A stretch of 15,082 nt of DNA from an uncultured Anaerococcus sp. (GTDB lineage: Bacteria; Bacillota; Clostridia; Tissierellales; Peptoniphilaceae), in assembly GCF_943912385.1 (NCBI RefSeq), contig NZ_CALTTY010000027.1, forward strand, positions 1 to 15,082, read 5' to 3'. The notes under the pieces were generated by a model that was not told the origin of the DNA, made no database searches, and saw nothing but the letters and a program-made list of their open reading frames with translations. This document shows, in pieces, positions 8,331-14,790 of this stretch. Positions within the stretch are counted from its first letter, which is position 1; each line of letters opens with the position of its first letter. Made by a program: the position numbers and the translations under genes.

Positions 8331-9146
8331 TTAATAATCATTGATTATATCGCCAAGTGGGTCGCCTGATCCGCCGCCTCCACCTGGGTTAGATGTAGCA
8401 AGGCTCTTTAGGGTCATGTAGATAATGGCAAGGACCACACCTATAACACCGAGGGCTATTAGGGTAAGGTCTGGAATAGCCGCAACTACAAAACCAAGAG
8501 CAAAAAATGGCCAGGTTTCCTTGGTACTCATCATGTTAATTACCATGGCATAACCTACTGCTGCAACCATGCCACCGCCGACTGCCATACCACCTGTTAG
8601 CCATTCAGGCATCTTATTTAAAGCATCTGTAACAACTTGTGGTGGGATAAAGCAAAGGGCTAAGGCAGGCACTAAAATACGGATACCTTGCATGGCTACT
8701 GCTAGCCAAGATAGGGTTTCAATCTTGCCAAAGTTTGCAGATTCGGCCGCAGCATCCATACCGTGAACTATTGGAATAGCAAGTGTTCTTGCAATCATAG
8801 TTAGGAAAAGTCCTGCCACTGATAGTGGTATAGCAAGGGTAATGGATGTGTTTATAGCGTCTGTTGCATTTGCATTACCACCTTCAAGAGCCAATACCAT
8901 TATAATAGCTGAAGCTACTGATGCTAAAGCCGCATCTGGGGCAACAGCTGCTCCGACATTTGCCCAACCTAGGGCAATCATTTGAAGTGATCCGCCAAGT
9001 ATAATACCTTCCTTGAGGTGTCCTGTTACAAGACCTATGAGGGTACAAGCAACAACTGGTTGGTGGAATTGGAACTGGTCCAAGATTCCTTCACAACCGG
9101 CAAGGAAAGCTACTAGGCCGATTAAAATTATATTAATAATATTCAT
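8331..9146 (-). CDS. manY: Mannose-family PTS permease subunit IIC
   Basis: The IIC membrane subunit of a mannose-type phosphotransferase system; it binds and translocates the sugar together with IID. It has 271 residues and is strongly hydrophobic. LAGCEGILDQFQFHQPVVACTLIGLVTGHLKEGIILGG (about residues 15-52) and IALGWANVGAAVAPDAALASVASAII (about 57-82) are family hallmarks. The C-terminus carries a glycine-rich stretch followed by GDPLGDIINDY, which is usual in Firmicute ManY/ManM proteins. An AGGAGA site overlaps the IIAB stop 4-5 nt before the ATG, so translation is probably coupled. Confidence 0.95.
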   Translation of the reverse strand: MNIINIILIGLVAFLAGCEGILDQFQFHQPVVACTLIGLVTGHLKEGIILGGSLQMIALGWANVGAAVAPDAALASVASAIIMVLALEGGNANATDAINTSITLAIPLSVAGLFLTMIARTLAIPIVHGMDAAAESANFGKIETLSWLAVAMQGIRILVPALALCFIPPQVVTDALNKMPEWLTGGMAVGGGMVAAVGYAMVINMMSTKETWPFFALGFVVAAIPDLTLIALGVIGVVLAIIYMTLKSLATSNPGGGGGSGDPLGDIINDY

Positions 9147-9154
9147 AATCTCTC

Positions 9155-10162
9155 CTATTTATTTAACTCTGATTTTGCTTTTTTAATTAAGTTATCGAGG
9201 TTTTCAGCCCTGTCTGCTGGCACCTTTCTTACATCGAATTTAATTCCCTTAGCCTTTAGTTTTTCAAGGGTTTCGACGTCATCTTCTCCCATAGCAAGGG
9301 CATTTGTTACAACAACCTTGCCCTTAGAGTGGGCCATAGAACCTAGGTTAATTTCTTTAAGTTCTCCTCCACCTTCGACAAATTCAAGTACATCTTGTGG
9401 AGTTTCAAATAAAAGTAGGACCTTGGTTAGACCAAATCTAGGGTCCTTGTCTATTTCAATCATTTTCTCTATTGGAATAACGTGGACTTTTACCCCTGGA
9501 GGAGCTGCCTCCATAATCATAGATTTTCTAAGTTCGTCTTGGGAAACCTTGTCCGATACGACAATAATCCTATCTGGACCTATTGCCTTGGTCCAATTGG
9601 TTGCTACCTGACCGTGCAATAGTCTTGTATCGACTCTGGCAAGGCCGATTTTTATCTTACCATCACCAAGGACTGTTCCCTCAGGAATAGTACCTCCAAC
9701 AACCTTCTCTTCTACTTCCTTATCAGCCTCACCATCTTCACTTATAGCTTCCTTAGCAGCTGGATTTACTAAGTCAGGTTTTCCTTTGATACCGTCCTTG
9801 GCGCTATTAATAATAACCTGAGCTATTTTATGAGAAGATTCTGAAGTGAATCTTTCAGATAAGGCTTCGATTACCATAGGAAGGTTAAGTCCTGCTACGA
9901 TGGCCCAATTTTCTTCATGGCCATCAAAGACAGCTGAAGACTGGTTAAAAGGTGTGCCGCCCCATAGGTCACATAAAAATAGGATTTGTTCTGAATCGAC
10001 TTTTTTAATAGCCTCTTCGAGATTTTCCCTAAATTCTTCTGGTCCCATGGAAGGTTTTAGAACAACTGCTTCAAATTTTTCTTGATCTCCAAAAATCATT
10101 TGAGCAGACTCTTTGATCCCCTCTGCAAAAGCCCCGTGGCTTGCAAGGATGATTCCTACCAT
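9155..10162 (-). CDS. manX: Mannose-family PTS fused IIAB component
   Basis: A cytosolic phosphotransfer protein that takes phosphate from HPr and passes it to the sugar bound by IIC/IID. It has 335 residues. The IIA domain (about 1-130) has phospho-acceptor H9 in ILASHGAFAEG and the CDLWGGTPFN loop at 64-73. A charged linker covers about 130-168. The IIB domain follows (about 169-335) with phospho-acceptor H183 in ARVDTRLLHGQVATNW. The fused IIAB layout is that of E. coli ManX and streptococcal ManL. AAAGGAGAG sits upstream of the ATG. It is the first gene of the four-gene operon, preceded by a long leader (10163-10428). Confidence 0.96.
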   Translation of the reverse strand: MVGIILASHGAFAEGIKESAQMIFGDQEKFEAVVLKPSMGPEEFRENLEEAIKKVDSEQILFLCDLWGGTPFNQSSAVFDGHEENWAIVAGLNLPMVIEALSERFTSESSHKIAQVIINSAKDGIKGKPDLVNPAAKEAISEDGEADKEVEEKVVGGTIPEGTVLGDGKIKIGLARVDTRLLHGQVATNWTKAIGPDRIIVVSDKVSQDELRKSMIMEAAPPGVKVHVIPIEKMIEIDKDPRFGLTKVLLLFETPQDVLEFVEGGGELKEINLGSMAHSKGKVVVTNALAMGEDDVETLEKLKAKGIKFDVRKVPADRAENLDNLIKKAKSELNK

Positions 10163-10183
10163 AACATCTCTCCTTTCTTTTTT

Positions 10184-10200
10184 TCTGGAAAATATCCAGA
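10184..10200 (-). promoter_or_regulatory. Short inverted repeat just upstream of the manX ribosome binding site
   Basis: TCTGGA (10184-10189) and TCCAGA (10195-10200) form a perfect 6-bp inverted repeat around 5 bases. In the mRNA it is a small hairpin directly before the A-rich stretch and the AAAGGAGAG ribosome binding site. It could be an operator half-site pair, or simply an mRNA-stabilising stem. There is no long U-run after it on the transcribed strand, so it is not a terminator. Confidence 0.45.
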
Positions 10201-10317
10201 TTTTTATATTTTTTGCACTTATTATAAATGCTTTCAGTAATGATTTGGAGTTTATACACTATAAAACAATTTAGATACCATAGCTATAATTTAAAATCTC
10301 TTTAATAGACCTAAAAC

Positions 10318-10411
10318 TACAAGATCCCCTCTCTTTTCTAATAATCATTACAATAAATATCCTCATATCCTCTTGCCTAAAAGAAAGGAGAGCTGATTAT
10401 TCTATCTTGTA
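10318..10411 (-). promoter_or_regulatory. Nested and competing inverted repeats in the PTS leader (candidate structured RNA)
   Basis: Three arm pairs lie in 94 bp. TACAAGAT (10318-10325) pairs with ATCTTGTA (10404-10411), perfect over 8 bp and outermost. AATAATCA (10340-10347) pairs with TGATTATT (10394-10401), perfect over 8 bp. CTCTCTTTTCT (10329-10339) pairs with AGAAAGGAGAG (10382-10392), 10 of 11. The two inner pairs interleave with linkers of 0 and 1 nt, too short for a pseudoknot, so they should exclude each other within the outer helix. Known leader families were not recognised. A transcript from the candidate promoter at 10435-10463 would carry all of it. Confidence 0.45.
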
Positions 10412-10434
10412 TCTTCCCTTCAAATCTCACTACT

Positions 10435-10463
10435 ATTATAACATATTAATTAGCAATTGAGAA
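10435..10463 (-). promoter_or_regulatory. manX: Candidate extended -10 promoter of the mannose PTS operon
   Basis: On the minus strand, TATAAT (10435-10440) is preceded by TGT, making an extended -10, and a TTCTCA -35-like box (10458-10463) lies 17 bp upstream. Transcription would start near 10428 and give a leader of about 265 nt before manX. A second TATAAT at 10221-10226 lacks a good -35, so the start is not certain. Confidence 0.5.
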
Positions 10464-10487
10464 AATATTTTTATGTTCTTTAGCTTG

Positions 10488-11483
10488 CTACAGATCTTCC
10501 TGGTCGCTTGGGTAGAAAATACCCGCCTCTATCCTGGCTTTGTTAATAATTTCCGTTGTTATTAAGGTGGTTTCTTTTAATTCTTCCACTCTTTTCATAT
10601 CCCTAGTTCTAATAATTTCTTCAAAGGCTACAAATTCATAGTAGAGTCTTGACTTGTCATCATTTTCATTGAAAGCTTCATAGTCTCCGCCTCTTTCTTT
10701 TATCCTATAAGATCCGAAGGAGTTTAGGGCGTCTGGTATTTCAATAGTGCCCTCTTCGCCCTGGATAGAATTTAAAAAGCCAGCCGATGAGTCTTTAGCT
10801 CCAATACAGGATACTTTAAAGTCCCCATAGTCAAGAACAAAGACTCCAGATGTGTCAATTGATTTTTCTATGTTTGGAAAATACTTCACATCCCTTGGCC
10901 TTCCAAAGAGGTTTATGGCATAGTCTATATTATAGACATTCAAATCCATAAGGGCTCCGCCTGCGTGTTCTAGGGAAAAGGCTGGGGCAATATCTCCCTT
11001 CTTAAACCTATCATACCTGGATGAGTACTGGGAGTAGTTAAAGGATACGATCTTAAGCTTGCCAAGCCTTCCTATTTCCTCCTTAACCTTTTGGGCATTG
11101 GGGATAAAGCGGTTACTCATAGCCTCTAGAACTATCCTTTCCTTATCCTCTGCCTTTTTGAAAATCTTAAGGGCCTGGTTGATGTTGGCTGTAAAGGGTT
11201 TTTCACAGATTATATCCTTACCGTAATCAAGAGCCTTGTCCATTACCTCGTAGTGGAGGTCATTAGGAAGGGCCACATAGACAACTTCCACAGCAGGATT
11301 TTTTAAAAGCTCTTCATAGTCTGTATAGTAATTATCTATACCATAGCGGTCTGATAAGTCTCTTAACTTATCCTTACTTCTTGGTGTGGCGGAAATGGCA
11401 GAGAGTTTAATATTATCTATATCATTTATTAAGGTTAAAACTTCCTGGGCAATCTTTCCCGCCCCTATTATTCCTAATTTCAT
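10488..11483 (-). CDS. Gfo/Idh/MocA family NAD(P)-dependent oxidoreductase
   Basis: A cytosolic 331-residue oxidoreductase of the Gfo/Idh/MocA family, which oxidises or reduces sugars, inositols or related compounds. The Rossmann fold starts at GIIGAGKIA (residues 4-12), the conserved EKP lies at 94-96 with catalytic K95, and the substrate domain carries GGALMDLNVYNIDY (175-188). Where many relatives have a catalytic His four residues after D180, this protein has Y184, as in the dihydrodiol-dehydrogenase-like branch; the substrate cannot be named. AAAGGA lies upstream of the ATG. A promoter fits at 11533-11560 (TTGTTC, 16 bp, TATAAA on minus). It is divergent from the activase gene. Confidence 0.9.
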   Translation of the reverse strand: MKLGIIGAGKIAQEVLTLINDIDNIKLSAISATPRSKDKLRDLSDRYGIDNYYTDYEELLKNPAVEVVYVALPNDLHYEVMDKALDYGKDIICEKPFTANINQALKIFKKAEDKERIVLEAMSNRFIPNAQKVKEEIGRLGKLKIVSFNYSQYSSRYDRFKKGDIAPAFSLEHAGGALMDLNVYNIDYAINLFGRPRDVKYFPNIEKSIDTSGVFVLDYGDFKVSCIGAKDSSAGFLNSIQGEEGTIEIPDALNSFGSYRIKERGGDYEAFNENDDKSRLYYEFVAFEEIIRTRDMKRVEELKETTLITTEIINKARIEAGIFYPSDQEDL

Positions 11484-11532
11484 CTTACATCCTTTCTAAT
11501 TATCTCTATATTATATTTTATTTATACCCATC

Positions 11533-11560
11533 TTTATAGTTTGATAAATCTTACGAACAA
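11533..11560 (-). promoter_or_regulatory. Candidate promoter of the oxidoreductase gene
   Basis: Read on the minus strand, TTGTTC (11555-11560) and TATAAA (11533-11538) are 16 bp apart, about 50 bp before the ATG at 11483. The region is AT-rich and other near-matches exist. Confidence 0.35.
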
Positions 11561-11578
11561 AACACATTGAAATTTCGA

Positions 11579-11591
11579 ATACAAGTTGTAT
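11579..11591. promoter_or_regulatory. Perfect palindrome in the divergent promoter region, candidate operator
   Basis: ATACAA-G-TTGTAT is a perfect 6+6 palindrome centred on 11585, 26 bp before the activase ATG. It is preceded by the overlapping palindromes GAAATTTC (11569-11576) and TTCGAA (11574-11579). The site could bind the DeoR regulator encoded downstream; that is inference, and such regulators often use repeated half-sites instead. Confidence 0.4.
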
Positions 11592-11616
11592 GCTCTAAAT
11601 ATGAGGAGTTGATATT

Positions 11617-12504
11617 ATGAATGATGATAAACTTATAGTTTTTAACATACAAAAATTCTCCCTTCAAGATGGACCAGGTATTAGAACTACAATATTTCTA
11701 AAGGGCTGCCCCCTAAGGTGTAAGTGGTGCTCGAACCCTGAAAGCCAAAACCCTTATATTAATATTTTTATAAACGATAATAATAAAACACAGATAAGTG
11801 TTAAAAAAGACGACTTAAATTTTGATAAGGACGGATATATTATAGAGGATGATTTATTCCACAACCTACTTGATTCGAACGGGATAGATAGAAATATCAA
11901 ATATGACCAGGTAGGACGTCCAATGAGTGTTGAAAGCTTAGTAGAAATCGCCATGGAAGATAAAATCTTCTATGAGTCTTCAAAAGGGGGAATAACTATA
12001 TCTGGAGGTGAGCCCCTTATGCAAGAAGACTTACTTCTCGATTTGCTAGGGAAATTAAAGGCTAAGGGCATACACACAGCTATAGAGACGACCCTCTTTA
12101 CAGATACAAAAGCCCTATCAAAATTCATCCCCAATCTCGACTTATTTATTACCGACTGTAAGCACCGGGATGGGAATACCCACAAGGCTATGACAGGCCT
12201 ATCAAATGAAAAAATACTAAAAAACCTAGAATTTATTGCTAAAAATTCTAAAGATTACTTAGTCAGGATACCAGTCATCCCAGGATTTAACTATTCTAAG
12301 GAAGATGCCTACAATTTTTCAAAACTATTTCAAAAAATAGCTATAAAAAAAGTCGAGCTCCTTCCTTTCCACCAGTATGGAAAGGGTAAGTACGAGGCCT
12401 ATGGTATGAAATACGAGTATAGTAATATAGATGCCCTTAGTGATTCTGACCTAGGGGACATGGTGAAAATATTTAAAGATCAGGGTATCAATGCTTTTGT
12501 GTGA
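11617..12504 (+). CDS. Glycyl-radical-enzyme activase (pyruvate formate-lyase activating enzyme-like radical SAM protein)
   Basis: A radical SAM enzyme that would install the glycyl radical on a PFL-like partner using SAM and a 4Fe-4S cluster. It has 295 residues. The N-terminal FSLQDGPGIRTTIFLKG (14-30) and the CxxxCxxC cluster motif C31-C35-C38 are diagnostic. SGGEP lies at 129-133, DCKH at 180-183, RIPVIPGFN at 217-225 and LLPFHQYGKGKYEAYG at 248-263. Between residues 39 and 105, where many activases carry two ferredoxin clusters, there is an acidic, Asn-rich insert without a single Cys. AGGAG (11604-11608) lies 8 nt before the ATG. The DeoR gene follows after 6 bp. No glycyl radical enzyme is in the window. 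Confidence 0.92.
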   Translation: MNDDKLIVFNIQKFSLQDGPGIRTTIFLKGCPLRCKWCSNPESQNPYINIFINDNNKTQISVKKDDLNFDKDGYIIEDDLFHNLLDSNGIDRNIKYDQVGRPMSVESLVEIAMEDKIFYESSKGGITISGGEPLMQEDLLLDLLGKLKAKGIHTAIETTLFTDTKALSKFIPNLDLFITDCKHRDGNTHKAMTGLSNEKILKNLEFIAKNSKDYLVRIPVIPGFNYSKEDAYNFSKLFQKIAIKKVELLPFHQYGKGKYEAYGMKYEYSNIDALSDSDLGDMVKIFKDQGINAFV

Positions 12505-12510
12505 GGTAGT

Positions 12511-13260
12511 ATGAATAAGGATGAAAGACAAGCAAAGCTTGTAGAAATTATAAATGAAAAAAAGAAGGTATCAGTAAATGAGCTAGCAGAAATTTTTAAG
12601 GTGTCTGCTGTGACTATAAGAAAAGATTTGACCAATCTAGACGAGGCAGGGCTAATTGTAAGAACCCATAACTATGCAGAATTAGCAGATGATGATTCTA
12701 TATCAAGGAAACTTTCCTTCCATTTTAAGGAAAAAACAGAAATTGCCAAAAAAGCCATCGACCTTGTAGCTGACGGTGAAACCATCATGGTTGAGTCTGG
12801 TTCTTGCTGTGCTATTTTTGCAAGAAAACTTGCCGAAGCAGGGAAAAATATCACAATTATCACCAATTCAATTTTCATTGCAGACTACATAAGAGAGTTT
12901 GATATCCAGGTAATTATACTTGGAGGAATTTATCAAGGAAAAAGCCAGGTCTTGATCGGACCCGTCCTTGGCGAGTCAGTAAAAAATTATAGGGTCGACA
13001 AACTATTTATAGGTGCTGATGGATATTCAGAAGAATGGGGTTTTTCAAACAAAGACCCTTTTAGGGGCGAGGCTGTAAGACATATGGCAAGCCGTGCTAA
13101 TTCCGTGACAGTCCTTACAGAAAGCCATAAATTCGAAAATCCAGGAAGTCTTTCACTTGGCCTAGAAGGAAAAGTCAAAACTATTGTGACCGATAAAAAA
13201 ATAAATAAAAAAACCAAAGACCATCTTAAGGCCTCTGGCGTTGACTTAATCTTATCATAA
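12511..13260 (+). CDS. DeoR/GlpR family transcriptional regulator
   Basis: A 249-residue DNA-binding regulator that usually responds to a phosphorylated sugar. An N-terminal winged HTH (KVSVNELAEIFKVSAVTIRKDLTNL, about residues 19-43) is followed by a DeoR effector domain (about 76-249) with VESGSCCAIFARKL, TIITNSIFIADY, LIGP and FIGADGYSEEWGFS. The activase stop overlaps its GAGGT ribosome binding site (12503-12507), so the two are translationally coupled and it probably controls its own operon and perhaps talC. Gene order recalls the activase-DeoR pair of streptococcal pfl2/talC clusters. No terminator is visible after it. Confidence 0.93.
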   Translation: MNKDERQAKLVEIINEKKKVSVNELAEIFKVSAVTIRKDLTNLDEAGLIVRTHNYAELADDDSISRKLSFHFKEKTEIAKKAIDLVADGETIMVESGSCCAIFARKLAEAGKNITIITNSIFIADYIREFDIQVIILGGIYQGKSQVLIGPVLGESVKNYRVDKLFIGADGYSEEWGFSNKDPFRGEAVRHMASRANSVTVLTESHKFENPGSLSLGLEGKVKTIVTDKKINKKTKDHLKASGVDLILS

Positions 13261-13307
13261 AAAATTACAGTTATAATATAAGCAGATCTATTTTAAGAGG
13301 TGAATAA

Positions 13308-13466
13308 ATGAACAAAAAATATACTTATAACAGTTTATTATTGATTTTTTTAGGCATAATTTTACACTTTTTGTTTAAAGATATAAACAAATTCATTGGG
13401 ATTACTTCTATAATAGTTGGTATATGTTATTTTCTGCGTTTTATTATAACGAAAAATGATAAATAA
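13308..13466 (+). CDS. Small two-helix membrane protein, 52 residues
   Basis: The reading frame starts at an ATG with AAGAGGTG (13295-13302) 5 nt upstream and runs 52 residues to TAA. The protein is MNKKYTYNSL, then a hydrophobic segment (about residues 9-23), a short KDINK turn, a second hydrophobic segment (about 29-47) and a polar TKNDK tail: an alpha-helical hairpin in the membrane. A TATAAT lies at 13272-13277, without a good -35. Its stop codon abuts the stop codon of the converging talC (13467) with no spacing and no terminator. I do not recognise the family. The strong ribosome binding site and the typical two-helix layout support a real gene; no homologue was checked. Confidence 0.6.
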   Translation: MNKKYTYNSLLLIFLGIILHFLFKDINKFIGITSIIVGICYFLRFIITKNDK

Positions 13467-14147
13467 TTACAAAATATTAGAGAAAGTTTGGCCTTCATCA
13501 AGGATTTTTGCGAAGTCGTCTTCGAAGGTTTTGATTGCAAAGTCAACATTCCTATCATTTACAAGGCTATCAAAGACAGCTGTACCCAGGGTTAAGGCTC
13601 CAACTCCTCTTTCCACAAGGTCTAGGACTTGGTTGGAATTTTTAAAGGAAGCTGCTAAAATCTCTGTGTCAAAGTCATTTGCTTCTAGGATATTTTGGAT
13701 CTTTCTAGCTACAGCCAGGCCGTCATAGCCAAGGTTATCAATCCTGTTTACATATGGAGCAAGGTATTTAGCCCCAGCTTTTGCTGCTAAAAAGCCTTGA
13801 AGGGGTGAATAAATACCTGTGGCAGTTACTTTTATTCTCTCTTTTGATAGCTCTTCCATAGCCTTGAAACCTTCACCAGAGGATGGGATTTTAATATAGG
13901 TATTGTCTCCCAAAACTTTAACAAGCTTTCTCGCCTGGTCTTTCATATCCTCTTTAGAACTAGCAACGACCTGGCAATGAAGGTCTAAATCATCACCTAT
14001 AAGTTTTCTAATTTTTATAAGTCTTTCTTTTGGATTTTCTCCTGCCTTGGCAAGGATTGTAGGATTTGTAGTAACCCCATCGATTGGGTATAAGGCTAGG
14101 ATAGCTTCGATAGCATCAAGGTTTGCATCGTCAATTAGTAGTTTCAT
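13467..14147 (-). CDS. talC: Fructose-6-phosphate aldolase / short transaldolase (TalC/Fsa family)
   Basis: A cytosolic class I aldolase that interconverts fructose-6-phosphate with dihydroxyacetone and glyceraldehyde-3-phosphate, or acts as a transaldolase. It has 226 residues, close to E. coli FsaA. GVTTNPT lies at 24-30, the Schiff-base K86 in TYIKIP, and APYVNRIDNLG at 130-140. Q59 and Y132 match the residues reported for true Fsa, where transaldolases carry Glu and Phe; this suggests aldolase activity. An upstream in-frame ATG (14171) would add 8 residues, but AGGAG (14156-14160) sits 8 nt before the ATG at 14147, which I choose. Its minus-strand TATAAT at 14188-14193 lacks a clear -35. 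It converges with the small membrane protein gene. Confidence 0.92.
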   Translation of the reverse strand: MKLLIDDANLDAIEAILALYPIDGVTTNPTILAKAGENPKERLIKIRKLIGDDLDLHCQVVASSKEDMKDQARKLVKVLGDNTYIKIPSSGEGFKAMEELSKERIKVTATGIYSPLQGFLAAKAGAKYLAPYVNRIDNLGYDGLAVARKIQNILEANDFDTEILAASFKNSNQVLDLVERGVGALTLGTAVFDSLVNDRNVDFAIKTFEDDFAKILDEGQTFSNIL

Positions 14148-14400
14148 AATATTTTCTCCTATTTTATACAATATAAGTTATTTTTGTATTATAAATTAGT
14201 ATTTGATTGTTATTTAGATTTACTCTTCGTAATTTTATCTTCTATAGATTGGTCTTTTTTACATAATAACCCTGTTCAAAGGGGAGGCTCAAGGATTTTT
14301 TCACTAGTGAGTCTATTTATCCATGATAATCTATTCTTATAGATTTAATTTAAGGTATCTTGATATTAGGTGTTATTATTTTATTTACTATTGAATCTTC
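14148..14400. other. AT-rich intergenic region upstream of talC
   Basis: No gene is visible. It holds the talC ribosome binding site and a TATAAT-like -10 on the minus strand, an 8-bp palindrome TCTATAGA near 14240, a short CCCT/AGGG hairpin (14270-14283) and the 10-bp palindrome TCACTAGTGA (14301-14310). None of these could be tied to a function. Confidence 0.5.
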
Positions 14401-14404
14401 GTCA

Positions 14405-14479
14405 AAGGGGGAAACCCTAGGGAACGTTTCGCGCTCTAAGCCGCTTGGGCAAGTTGTTCCCATCATCGGTTTCCCCCTT
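14405..14479 (-). repeat. 75-nt GC-rich two-stem hairpin
   Basis: The outer arms AAGGGGGAAACC (14405-14416) and GGTTTCCCCCTT (14468-14479) are perfectly complementary over 12 bp. Inside, GGGAAC (14420-14425) pairs with GTTCCC (14456-14461) around a 30-nt loop. Read on the minus strand, the outer and inner stems are separated by 6 nt on the 5' side and by TAG on the 3' side, like the two units at 14615-14705 and 14791-14886, so it may be a distant member of the same family. The T-run needed for a terminator is absent. Confidence 0.7.
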
Positions 14480-14614
14480 ACACCCCCGGCAAGCCCGTCG
14501 GCTCGAGGAGACTTACACCCTCCGGGCGACCCCTCTCGGGGGATAATGAGTTTGCCTATCGGCAAACTATTGATATGGAGGAGCCCTTGTTTTAGGTTAA
14601 TTAAAATCCTACCT

Positions 14615-14705
14615 TTTTTGAAATTCAGTCGGCTAAAATTTGATAACTCGCTAACGCTCAAACAATCAAATTTTTTAACGCCAACTGAATTTTAAAAATA
14701 CTAGG
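14615..14705 (-). repeat. Structured repeat unit 1 (minus orientation)
   Basis: Read on the minus strand it begins CCTAGTA (14705-14699) and continues as an outer stem (14684-14698 with 14615-14629, one mismatch, then a T-G pair and GGC/GCC). A GTTAA/A asymmetric internal loop follows, then a perfect 10-bp inner stem AAAATTTGAT/ATCAAATTTT and the 20-nt loop TGTTTGAGCGTTAGCGAGTT (14664-14645). The same architecture with different stem bases recurs inverted at 14791-14886. The element has no U-tail and no coding capacity. Confidence 0.75.
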
Positions 14706-14790
14706 TCTTGAGTTATCGTCATAAAGCAATGTTTGGCAAAGCCAAACGAGCCTAGTAATACTTATACCTCGAGACTAATTCTCTCATCTA

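Larger units (their letters stand above)
10163..10487. other. 325-bp intergenic region: PTS operon leader and oxidoreductase 3' end
   Basis: No convincing gene lies here. From right to left (minus strand) it holds the end of the oxidoreductase unit without a clear terminator, a candidate promoter at 10435-10463, a 94-bp block of inverted repeats (10318-10411), a second TATAAT (minus, 10221-10226) overlapped by a cre-like sequence TGAAAGCATTTATA (minus, 10223-10236), and a small hairpin TCTGGA/TCCAGA (10184-10200) before the manX ribosome binding site. The cre-like site departs from the CcpA consensus at two positions, including the central CG, so it is weak. Confidence 0.6.

Noticed and set aside
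10280..10296. Possible sigma-54 site (minus strand TGGTATC-N4-TTGTT) before the PTS operon
   Set aside because: Spacing is right and the GG is present, but the -12 GC is GT; no LevR-type activator is in the window and better sigma-A signals are nearby.
10271..10366. 31-codon frame on the minus strand inside the PTS leader
   Set aside because: The purine-rich stretch is only 2 nt from the ATG, the composition is unremarkable, and it overlaps the structured repeats.
14350..14695. Overlapping open frames of about 100 codons on both strands in the GC-rich block
   Set aside because: No ribosome binding site, both strands open at once over hairpin arms, and translations are Pro/Gly/Ser-rich low complexity without family resemblance; this is a by-product of the repeats.
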